64,000 bases of DNA, from contig JAUYQQ010000010.1 of NCBI GenBank assembly GCA_030697165.1, positions 62,001 to 126,000 on the forward strand. The letters are read 5' to 3'. The stretch comes from Acidobacteriota bacterium (GTDB taxonomy: Bacteria > Acidobacteriota > Vicinamibacteria > Vicinamibacterales > UBA2999). Made by a program: the position numbers and the translations under genes. Each line of letters starts with the position of its first letter. Positions within the stretch are counted from its first letter, which is position 1. The notes beneath the pieces were generated by a model. That model saw only the letters and a list, made by a program, of their open reading frames with translations. It ran no database searches and was not told the origin of the DNA. Below are positions 9,054 through 16,361 of the stretch, one piece after another.

Positions 9054-11081
9054 ATGATTCTTCCCCTTCACGAACAGCTCAAGGCGCGTGTGCGCGCCGT
9101 GCTCGCCGAACGCTACGAGATCATCGATCCCGGCCTGAACATCCCCATCGAGACGCCACCCAACCGGACCATGGGCGACCTCGGCACTCCGGTCGCGTTC
9201 GATCTGGCGCGCCGGCTGCGCCAGGCGCCACGCGTGATCGCGCAGGAGATCGCCGACGCGCTCGGCCCGGTCGCGGGCGTCACCAGGGTCGAGGCGGCTC
9301 CGAACGGCTACCTCAACGTGTTCCTGGATCGGCCCGCGTTCCTGCTGGCGCGCCTCGGCCTCGCCGGCACGCTGCCCGCGCCGCCGCAGCGCGCCGACAA
9401 GACCATCGTCGAACACACCGCGATCAACCCGAACAAGGCCGCGCACATCGGCCACCTGCGCAATTCCGCCCTGGGCGACACGCTGGTTCGCGCCTTGCGC
9501 TTCCGCGGCACGCCCGTCGAGGTGCAGAACTATATCGACGACACCGGCGTGCAAGTGGCCGACGTCGTGGTCGGTTTCCGCGAGTTCGAGAAGATCGACC
9601 TGGCCGGCGCGCACCAACTGGCCGCGACCACGCGCTTTGACTACTACTGCTGGGATCTCTACGCCCGCGTGACCGAGTGGTACGACGGCGACAAGGAACG
9701 GCTGAAGATTCGCGCCGCGACGCTGCACGACATCGAGCACGGCGTCGAGCCGACGGCCGGCCTGGCCGCGTTCATTGCCGACACGGTGGTGCGCGCGCAC
9801 CTCGAGACCATGGCGCGGCTGAACATCGACTACCAGCTGCTCACCTGGGAAGGCGACATCCTGCGCCTGAAGTTCTGGGCCCGCGCTTTTGAGGCGATGA
9901 AAGCCACCGGCGCGGTCTACCTCCAGAACGAAGGCAAGCATGCCGGCTGCTGGGTGATGAAGATCGACACGTCGACGCCGCTCAGGGCAGGCGATCCTGA
10001 CACCCCGCCGAATCCGGAAGACGACGACCCCGAGTCACGCGAGAAGGTGATCGTGCGCTCGAACGGCACCGCCGTCTACGTGGCGAAGGACATGGCCTAC
10101 CAGTTCTGGAAGTCAGGACTGCTCGGTCACGACTTCTCCTATCGGCCGTTCGCGACCCGCATGAACGGCGAAACGCTCTGGGCGACGACCAGCGATCCGT
10201 CGCTGGCGGTGCCGGACCATCCACCGTTCGGCGCCGCCGCCGCCACCTACAACGTGATCGACGTGCGCCAGGCGTACCTGCAGAAGCTGCTGAAGCAGGC
10301 GCTGACGGCGATTGGGCACCCGGCCGAAGCCGACCGCCTCACCCACTTTTCGTACGAGATGGTTGCGCTCTCGCACGCCACCGCCAAAGAGCTCGGGTTT
10401 GCGCCGCCGCCCGACTCCGAGGACGCCAAGCGGCCGTTCGTCGAAGTGTCCGGCCGCAAGGGCCTGGGCGTCAAGGCCGACGACCTGATCGATCGCGTGA
10501 TCGACAAGGCCATGACCGAGGTTGACCGCCGCCAGCCCGAACTGCCGGAGGGCGAGCGCCGCCGCATTGCCGAAACGATCGGCATCGCCGCGGTCCGCTA
10601 CTTCCTGATCAAGTACTCGCGCACCAAGGTGATCGCGTTCGACATCGACGAAGCGCTCAGCTTCGAGGGCGAAAGCGGGCCGTACCTGCAGTACGCCGTG
10701 GTGCGGGCCAACAACATCTTCCAGAAGCTCCACGACCGCCTCGGGCTTGACGAGGCCGCGATGCTCGGGCCGCTGCCGGCCGCCCCGCCCGACTTCATCA
10801 ACGGCAGCGACGGCGACCACGAGCTGTGGGCCCTGGTCCTCGAAGCCTCGCGCCTGGACGAGGTCGTCGAGCAGGTGGTCCGGACGCTGGAGTTCGCGGT
10901 CCTGGCGAAATACGGCTTCGGCCTGGCCCAGATGTTCAACGCCTTCTACCACCGCGCCCAGATTCTCAACGAGGAGCGCGACGACGTCCGCCGCTGGCGG
11001 GCGGCGGCAGTGGCTTATTTCCGTCTCCAGCTGACGCGCATGCTCGGCTTGATGGGCGTTGCTGTTCCACCCCGAATGTAG
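9054..11081 (+). CDS. argS: Arginyl-tRNA synthetase
   Basis: Class I aminoacyl-tRNA synthetase charging tRNA-Arg. The HIGH motif is NPNKAAHIGHLRNS. The KMSKS position is replaced by GRKGLGVKADDLID, a normal variation in many ArgRS. The C-terminal DALR anticodon domain ends at LTRMLGLMGV. At 675 residues it is about 100 longer than E. coli ArgRS, with extra sequence around residues 300-400 (acidic stretch NPEDDDPESRE). It is divergent from the upstream hypothetical gene and 14 bp ahead of the C26 gene. Confidence 0.95.
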   Translation: MILPLHEQLKARVRAVLAERYEIIDPGLNIPIETPPNRTMGDLGTPVAFDLARRLRQAPRVIAQEIADALGPVAGVTRVEAAPNGYLNVFLDRPAFLLARLGLAGTLPAPPQRADKTIVEHTAINPNKAAHIGHLRNSALGDTLVRALRFRGTPVEVQNYIDDTGVQVADVVVGFREFEKIDLAGAHQLAATTRFDYYCWDLYARVTEWYDGDKERLKIRAATLHDIEHGVEPTAGLAAFIADTVVRAHLETMARLNIDYQLLTWEGDILRLKFWARAFEAMKATGAVYLQNEGKHAGCWVMKIDTSTPLRAGDPDTPPNPEDDDPESREKVIVRSNGTAVYVAKDMAYQFWKSGLLGHDFSYRPFATRMNGETLWATTSDPSLAVPDHPPFGAAAATYNVIDVRQAYLQKLLKQALTAIGHPAEADRLTHFSYEMVALSHATAKELGFAPPPDSEDAKRPFVEVSGRKGLGVKADDLIDRVIDKAMTEVDRRQPELPEGERRRIAETIGIAAVRYFLIKYSRTKVIAFDIDEALSFEGESGPYLQYAVVRANNIFQKLHDRLGLDEAAMLGPLPAAPPDFINGSDGDHELWALVLEASRLDEVVEQVVRTLEFAVLAKYGFGLAQMFNAFYHRAQILNEERDDVRRWRAAAVAYFRLQLTRMLGLMGVAVPPRM

Positions 11082-11095
11082 GACGCTTGCTGCAT

Positions 11096-11788
11096 ATGGC
11101 CCTGATTGCGATCGCCCAGAACCGCCGGATGTCCGACTATGTGGAGTCCGTACGCCGGGCCGGTGGCGAGCCCGTCGAAGTGGCCGCCGGCGGTGAGTCA
11201 CCGGAACAGATCGTGGCGCGGTTCGACGGCATCATGCTGACCGGCGGCGGCGACGTCGATCCCATGCTCTACGGCGAGGCCCCGCACGAGACGTTCCAGT
11301 CGGCCGAGACCGATCGCGACGCCTTCGAGATTGCCCTGACCAAGGCGGCGATCGCCGCGAACGTCCCGTTCCTGGCCATTTGCCGCGGCATGCAACTGCT
11401 GAACGTGGCCATGGGTGGCACGCTGATCCAGGACATTCCCAGCCAGGTGCCCGGCGCGCTCGATCATTCGGTGCTCGAACCGCGGGCACACGTCGCCCAC
11501 GAAGTGTGGGTGTCGAAAGACTCGCGGTTGTCGAAACTATTGGCCGATCACATGGAAGACGGCGAGACGTGCCACGTCAACAGCCGCCACCACCAGTCGG
11601 TGGCGAAAGTGGCTCCCGGCTTCGAGGTCACCGCCACCTCGCCCGACGGCGTGATCGAGGCCATGGAGAAACCGGGCGACGCCTTCTGCGTGGGCGTGCA
11701 GTGGCACCCCGAGAACTTCTGGCGCACGGGCGAGTTCCGCTCGCTGTTCGAGGGGTTCGTGCAGGCGGCTAACGCGCGAAAACGGTGA
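11096..11788 (+). CDS. Gamma-glutamyl-GABA hydrolase family (C26) amidotransferase-like peptidase
   Basis: A 230-residue class I glutamine-amidotransferase-like hydrolase, similar to PuuD. The nucleophile elbow is AICRGMQLLNVA with Cys, and the catalytic His is in VQWHPENF. GGGDVDPMLY near the N-terminus is also typical. Start ATG 11096 lies 14 bp after argS. The last 20 bp overlap the 3' end of the convergent rlmD. Substrate is uncertain; gamma-glutamyl-GABA is only the family default. Confidence 0.88.
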   Translation: MALIAIAQNRRMSDYVESVRRAGGEPVEVAAGGESPEQIVARFDGIMLTGGGDVDPMLYGEAPHETFQSAETDRDAFEIALTKAAIAANVPFLAICRGMQLLNVAMGGTLIQDIPSQVPGALDHSVLEPRAHVAHEVWVSKDSRLSKLLADHMEDGETCHVNSRHHQSVAKVAPGFEVTATSPDGVIEAMEKPGDAFCVGVQWHPENFWRTGEFRSLFEGFVQAANARKR

Positions 11789-13031
11789 CCGTCTCGATGT
11801 GCGCGGTGTTCGGAAAGAGATCGAACGCGCGCACGTTGGCCATCTGGTAGCCGGCATCCACCAGGAGACGCGCATCGCGCGCCATCGTCGCGACGTCGCA
11901 CGACACGTAGATCACGCGCGGTGCCTGCACCGCCATCACCCCGGCCAACGCCTGCTTCGACAGTCCCGTCCGCGGCGGGTCCATGATGATGGTCGCAGCC
12001 TTGGTCGCATGGGGCAAGTAGTCTTCCACCGACTCACTGCGCACCCGGACGTCCTCGCGGGCCGACGCGTTGCGCCGCAGGTCCGCCGATGAGAACCGGT
12101 CGCCCTCGACAGCGACCACGGGACCATGGCCGGCGTGCGACGCCGTCAGGCTGAACAAGCCGACGCCCGCATAGAGGTCCAGCACCGGGCCGTCGACGAC
12201 CTGCGACAGCACGTGATCAACCAGCGGCTGCAACAGGAAGCGGTTGCCCTGAAAGAATGATCGCGCGTGACGCGACAGCGTGGCCCCGGACACCGCGTCC
12301 GACACCACCCCCGTCCCCCACAGGTCCATCGTCCGCGCGGTCTCGGGTGGCGCGCAGGTCGCGCCGGTCAGGCCCGCGAGGGTCGTCACCGCTGCCAGTC
12401 GCGAGGGATCGGCGTTCGGCAAGAGCTCGAGATGAAGGGCGCGTTCGCTCGCGTCGCGGTTCTCCGACAGCTCGATCTCGCCGATCGTGTCGCGGCCCAG
12501 TGATTTCAGCGATTGCTCCAGCGCCTGCAGCACCGACAGCGTGTCTGGCCGCAGCTGTCGCGTCGGCCCGGCATCACAGAGCGAGTGGGTGCCTTCGCGA
12601 AAGAAGCCGATGCGGCTGTTGCGCACGTGCAGGCGCGCCCGCATGCGGTAGCCGTCGACCGGCGACGCCAGCACGTCGACGGGGGCATCGAGCGTGAGGC
12701 GACCCAGGCGCCGGAACGCGTCTTCGATGATCGCCGCCTTAATCGAGCGTTGGCGGTCGTAGCCGATGTGCGCGAAGACACAGCCGCCGCAGCCGCCATC
12801 GGACGGCGACGAGCCGTCGGCGGCATCGGGCGCCCGATCGGGCGACCGCTCGATCACCCGGCGGGTGATGGCCCAGCCGGTGCCGCGCTGGACCTTCTCC
12901 ACCTCGGCCTCGACCACCTCGCCGGGAATGGCGCCGGCCACGAAGACGATCGCGCCTTCGTGGCGCGCGATCATGCGGCCGCCTGCCGCGGGCCGTTCAA
13001 TGGTGAGCGTGAGTCGATCGCCTCTGTGCAT
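11769..13031 (-). CDS. rlmD: 23S rRNA (uracil-C5)-methyltransferase, RlmD/RumA type
   Basis: SAM-dependent RNA m5U methyltransferase. It has an N-terminal TRAM domain (residues 1-60), an iron-sulfur region, and a C-terminal Rossmann domain with DLYAGVGLFSL, MDPPRTGL and the catalytic Cys in YVSCDVATMARD. Two of the usual cluster cysteines are in GGCGGCVF and one in SLCDAG. The first Cys of the CX5CGGC pattern is absent, so the 4Fe-4S cluster may be altered. The 420-residue length is normal. It is the last gene of the minus-strand run from valS, after a 98 bp gap containing an inverted repeat. Confidence 0.88.
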   Translation of the reverse strand: MHRGDRLTLTIERPAAGGRMIARHEGAIVFVAGAIPGEVVEAEVEKVQRGTGWAITRRVIERSPDRAPDAADGSSPSDGGCGGCVFAHIGYDRQRSIKAAIIEDAFRRLGRLTLDAPVDVLASPVDGYRMRARLHVRNSRIGFFREGTHSLCDAGPTRQLRPDTLSVLQALEQSLKSLGRDTIGEIELSENRDASERALHLELLPNADPSRLAAVTTLAGLTGATCAPPETARTMDLWGTGVVSDAVSGATLSRHARSFFQGNRFLLQPLVDHVLSQVVDGPVLDLYAGVGLFSLTASHAGHGPVVAVEGDRFSSADLRRNASAREDVRVRSESVEDYLPHATKAATIIMDPPRTGLSKQALAGVMAVQAPRVIYVSCDVATMARDARLLVDAGYQMANVRAFDLFPNTAHIETVTVFAR

Positions 13032-13038
13032 ATATGTC

Positions 13039-13128
13039 CGGGCCTGGCACGGTTACGTCCAAAACGAAGCAGTTCTTGCGAACGTGGCAACTTCTGCCAC
13101 GAAATCGATGTAATCGTGCCAGGCCCCG
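13039..13128. repeat. Inverted repeat element between rlmD and upstream gene
   Basis: Imperfect 17-18 bp terminal inverted repeats (CGGGCCTGGCACGGTTA at 13039-13055; its complement, TAATCGTGCCAGGCCCCG, at 13111-13128) enclose a smaller hairpin (GTGGCA 13084-13089, TGCCAC 13095-13100). It looks like a REP/MITE-type nonautonomous element. It occupies essentially the whole intergenic space. Confidence 0.7.
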
Positions 13129-13851
13129 TTACATCCCGATGTCTGGCAGCCCGAAGTGGTGGCGAACGAGTCGATCGATCGCGGCGCGGCGCGTCTGGGC
13201 GTAGGCCTCGGCCGCCATGCGCTGGCGGAACGGCGCCAGCTCGGCGTCGGCCTCGTGCTCGATCTCGGCCCGGGCCCCTTCGCCGAGGGCCGCGATCGCG
13301 GCCGCGACGAGGCCGGCGTCGATCGCCGCGACCCGCAACAGCAGCGCGTCGCGGGCCTCGCCGCGGGCGCGCGCCGCCTCAGGCTGCAGCGCGTCGAGGG
13401 CTCGCACGGCGGCATCGAGCGCGGCGCCAATCGCCGGCCCCGCCTGGTCACTGCCGCGCAACACGGTCAGGCGCGAGAGGGCCCGTTCGATCTGCGACGC
13501 CAGCGACCGGCGCGACCGGCCGGCGCCCGGCACCGGCTCTTCGACATCGGGTCCGCCCGCGGCATCGGGCACGACCCCGGCAATGCCCAGCGCGCGGCGC
13601 CAGTCGTCGAACGCGTCGAGCACGTCGGCCTCGCAGAAATCAATCCGCACCGGGCGCCGGCGCGGTCCCTTCCGGTAGTAGCGCTCGAAGTAGCGATCGA
13701 TGCCGGCCTGGGCGACCTTCAGGGGAATACCCTGGTGCGCCCACGCCACCACCCGCTCGAACGCCGGACCCGTGATGCGAATCAGGTGGCCGTCATTCTT
13801 GCGACATAGGTAGGTTTCGAGCTCTCGGCAGTAGCCGTCGACGTCAGTCAC
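13129..13851 (-). CDS. Hypothetical protein downstream of coaX
   Basis: A 240-residue protein with no signal peptide or membrane helix. Start taken as GTG 13851 (VTDVDGYCRELETYLCRK); the frame continues upstream only as antisense of coaX. The N-terminal ~90 residues are mixed with many aromatic and basic residues (YFERYYRKGPRRRPVRIDF). The C-terminal half is a long Ala/Arg/Glu-rich helical region. I do not recognise it. It lies 26 bp after coaX, so it is likely in the valS-coaX operon. Confidence 0.6.
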   Translation of the reverse strand: MTDVDGYCRELETYLCRKNDGHLIRITGPAFERVVAWAHQGIPLKVAQAGIDRYFERYYRKGPRRRPVRIDFCEADVLDAFDDWRRALGIAGVVPDAAGGPDVEEPVPGAGRSRRSLASQIERALSRLTVLRGSDQAGPAIGAALDAAVRALDALQPEAARARGEARDALLLRVAAIDAGLVAAAIAALGEGARAEIEHEADAELAPFRQRMAAEAYAQTRRAAIDRLVRHHFGLPDIGM

Positions 13852-13877
13852 AGCTGGGAAACGCCATTCATCGGTGT

Positions 13878-14669
13878 TTAATCTGTGTCTAATCTGTGGC
13901 GGGCTTGACGCTCCCAGACCAGCCGCAAGCCGTACAAGGTCAACTCGACGTCCACGTGATCGATCAGCGACGACTCGGGCGCCACCACCACCGCGAGGCC
14001 ACCGGTCGCGATCACCAGCGCGTGACCACCGAGTTCGGCCTTCATGCGGCGCACGAGGCCCTCGACCATGTCCACGTAGCCCCAGAACAGGCCTGACTGC
14101 ATCGACGCGACGGTATTGGTGCCGATCACCTTCGCCGGCTTCTTCACCTCGATGCGAGGCAACCGTGCCGCGCGCTGGAACAACGCATCCGCGGAAATCT
14201 GCGGCCCCGGGCAAATCACGCCACCCAGGTACTCGCCCTTAGCGGAGATCGCATCGAAAGTGGTCGCCGTGCCGAAGTCCACGACGATGATCGGCGTGCC
14301 CACGCCCCATTGATCGAGCGCGGCGAGCGCGTTGACGACGCGATCGGCGCCGACCTCGGCCGGGTTGTCGTAGAGAATCGGCATGCCGCCGTTCACCGCC
14401 GGCTCAAACAGCAGCGGCGTGCGCTCGAAGTACTTGACGGCCATCGCCTGCAGCGTGGCGGTCAGCGGCGGCACCACCGAGGCGATCACGATGCCGGAGA
14501 TCTGCTGGCGCGTGATCAGATGGTGCTCGCACAGGTCGGTCACGAGAATGCCCAACTCGTCGGCCGTGCGCTCGCGGATCGTCGTCAGCCGCCAGCTGTG
14601 GACCAACTCGCGTCCCTGGAACACGCCGATGACGATATTGGTGTTACCGACGTCGATTGCTAAGAGCAT
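13878..14669 (-). CDS. coaX: Type III pantothenate kinase
   Basis: First step of coenzyme A synthesis. The ASKHA fold shows the phosphate-1 motif AIDVGNTNIVIGVF at the N-terminus, GADRVVNALAA, and VVDFGTATTFDAI. The 263-residue length is standard. The start ATG (14669) directly abuts a 9 bp tandem array that occupies the place of a ribosome-binding site; no clear Shine-Dalgarno is left, so translation may depend on coupling or be weak. Confidence 0.95.
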   Translation of the reverse strand: MLLAIDVGNTNIVIGVFQGRELVHSWRLTTIRERTADELGILVTDLCEHHLITRQQISGIVIASVVPPLTATLQAMAVKYFERTPLLFEPAVNGGMPILYDNPAEVGADRVVNALAALDQWGVGTPIIVVDFGTATTFDAISAKGEYLGGVICPGPQISADALFQRAARLPRIEVKKPAKVIGTNTVASMQSGLFWGYVDMVEGLVRRMKAELGGHALVIATGGLAVVVAPESSLIDHVDVELTLYGLRLVWERQARHRLDTD

Positions 14670-14670
14670 G

Positions 14671-14750
14671 GTGCCAAGGGTGCCAAATGTGCCAAATGTG
14701 CCAAATGTGCCAAGGGTGCCACGGTGCCTAGGTGCTGGTGCCCAGGTGCC
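14671..14750. repeat. 9 bp tandem array (GTGCCAAAT/GTGCCAAGG)
   Basis: Five exact-length 9 bp units at 14671-14715, then degenerate GTGCC-containing copies to about 14750. The array fills the coaX-birA gap, replaces the coaX ribosome site, and extends into birA, encoding its last residues and stop. Confidence 0.9.
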
Positions 14751-15519
14751 AATGCAGTTCCCCCGCGATGACGCGCTCGATGCTGGACGACGTGCGAATC
14801 AACAAGGCGCCCGAATCGTCGACGCCGGCCGTCGTTCCGGTGCGGCCATCCCACTCGACGCGCGTCCCGGTCGCACTTGGTGACGCCGCGCGCCACGCCT
14901 GCAGAATATCACCGGGACTTCTGGCCAGCATGGCCAGGCGGTCCGACAATGCGCCCAGGATCTCGGCTAGCACCTGCCCGCGGTCGACCGCACGGCCCAG
15001 TTCCGCTTCGAGCGACGTCGCCCGCGCGGCGACCTCTGCCGCATAGGCTGACGGCAGCAGGTTCAGGCCCACGCCGATCACCACCGCCTGCGCGGGCGTC
15101 CCCACCGCCAGGCCTTCGGCCAGGATGCCGGCCAGCTTGCGACGGCCCACCATCACGTCGTTCGGCCACTTGAGCGCCGGGGCCCATCCAAGGGCCGCGT
15201 GAATGCCGTCGCGCACCGCGACCCCGGCTGCCAGCGTCACCAGCGGGAGCGTCGCGTTCGCCTGGAGCGGCGGGCGGGCAATGAACGAGAAGTACAGCCC
15301 CGCAGCCGGCGGCGATTCCCACACGCGGCCGCGGCGGCCGCGTCCCGCGGTCTGCACCTCGGCCCCCACCACGACGCCGTGCGCCGCCCCTGCGGCCACC
15401 AGCTCCGCCGCCACATCCATGGTCGACGGCACCTCCGCGTGCCAGCGCACGTCGAGAGGCAGGCCGGCACGCCGGTCCCGCAGCGCGCCAAGCGCCGCCA
15501 CCAAGTCGTCGGGCAGCAT
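14728..15519 (-). CDS. birA: Biotin--[acetyl-CoA-carboxylase] ligase
   Basis: Attaches biotin to carboxylase carrier domains. The biotin-binding loop TAGRGRRGRVWESPP and the strand ALKWPNDVMVGRRKLAGIL are conserved. It has no N-terminal helix-turn-helix, so it is a ligase without the repressor function. The 263-residue length fits that class. Its start overlaps the nadC stop (TGATG), indicating translational coupling. The last residues (LGTST) fall in a tandem array. Confidence 0.93.
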   Translation of the reverse strand: MLPDDLVAALGALRDRRAGLPLDVRWHAEVPSTMDVAAELVAAGAAHGVVVGAEVQTAGRGRRGRVWESPPAAGLYFSFIARPPLQANATLPLVTLAAGVAVRDGIHAALGWAPALKWPNDVMVGRRKLAGILAEGLAVGTPAQAVVIGVGLNLLPSAYAAEVAARATSLEAELGRAVDRGQVLAEILGALSDRLAMLARSPGDILQAWRAASPSATGTRVEWDGRTGTTAGVDDSGALLIRTSSSIERVIAGELHWHLGTST

Positions 15520-16361
15520 CAGGCTGGCTCGAGTTCGAAGCTGAGGTCCGCGCTCGGCGCCGAATGCGTGAGGGCGCCTACCGAGACGTACTGCGCCCCC
15601 GTGGTGGCCAGTTCGGGAATGCGGGCCAGGGTCACGCCCCCCGAAATCTCGATCTCGGCGCGACCGGCAATGCGCTCGACTGCTTCCCGAATGTCGTAGG
15701 TGGTGAAGTTATCGAGCAGGATGCGCGGGACGCCGGTCTGCAGCACCTCGTCCAGTTCTTCGAGTGTCTCCACTTCCACTTCGACCGGCAGTCCGTGTGC
15801 GCCGCCAAGAGCCCGCTCGGCCGCGGCGCGCACCCCACCAGCCAGCCGCTTATGGTTGTCCTTGATCAGGATCCCATCGTCCAAACGCTGCCGGTGATTG
15901 CGGCCGCCGCCGCAGCGGACGGCGTACTTCTCGAGGGCGCGCCAGCCGGGGGTGGTCTTCCGGGTGTCGAGAATCGTGATGCCGCCGGCCGCCGCCTCGA
16001 CGAAGCGGGCGGTCAGGGTGGCGATGCCACACAGGCGCTGCAGGAAATTCAAGGCGGTGCGTTCGGCTTCGAGCAGGGCGCGCGCATCGCCGGTCACCGT
16101 GGCGACGACCTCCCCGGCTTCGACGTGGGCGCCGTCGGACCACCGCACCTCGAACACCGCAGCGGGGTCGGCCTGCGCGAACGTTTCGGCCGCCACGGCG
16201 AGCCCGGCGATCACCATCGGCACCTTGGCGACGATCACGCCGCGGGCGCGCTGGCCCACGGCGATGGTGGCGGTGCTGGTGGCATCGCCCTGTCCGCGAT
16301 CCTCGGCGAGCGCATCGCGAACCAGGCCGCGATACGCCTCCGGCTTCAGCGGCGGAACCAT
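15519..16361 (-). CDS. nadC: Nicotinate-nucleotide pyrophosphorylase (quinolinate phosphoribosyltransferase)
   Basis: NAD synthesis: quinolinate plus PRPP to nicotinate mononucleotide. Signature segments include ERTALNFLQRLCGIATLT, LDTRKTTPGWRALEKYAVRCGGGRNHR and ILIKDNH. ATG at 16361 overlaps the valS stop (TAATG); the frame upstream of it is antisense-like noise inside valS. The 280-residue length is standard. No nadA or nadB is adjacent. Confidence 0.95.
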   Translation of the reverse strand: MVPPLKPEAYRGLVRDALAEDRGQGDATSTATIAVGQRARGVIVAKVPMVIAGLAVAAETFAQADPAAVFEVRWSDGAHVEAGEVVATVTGDARALLEAERTALNFLQRLCGIATLTARFVEAAAGGITILDTRKTTPGWRALEKYAVRCGGGRNHRQRLDDGILIKDNHKRLAGGVRAAAERALGGAHGLPVEVEVETLEELDEVLQTGVPRILLDNFTTYDIREAVERIAGRAEIEISGGVTLARIPELATTGAQYVSVGALTHSAPSADLSFELEPA

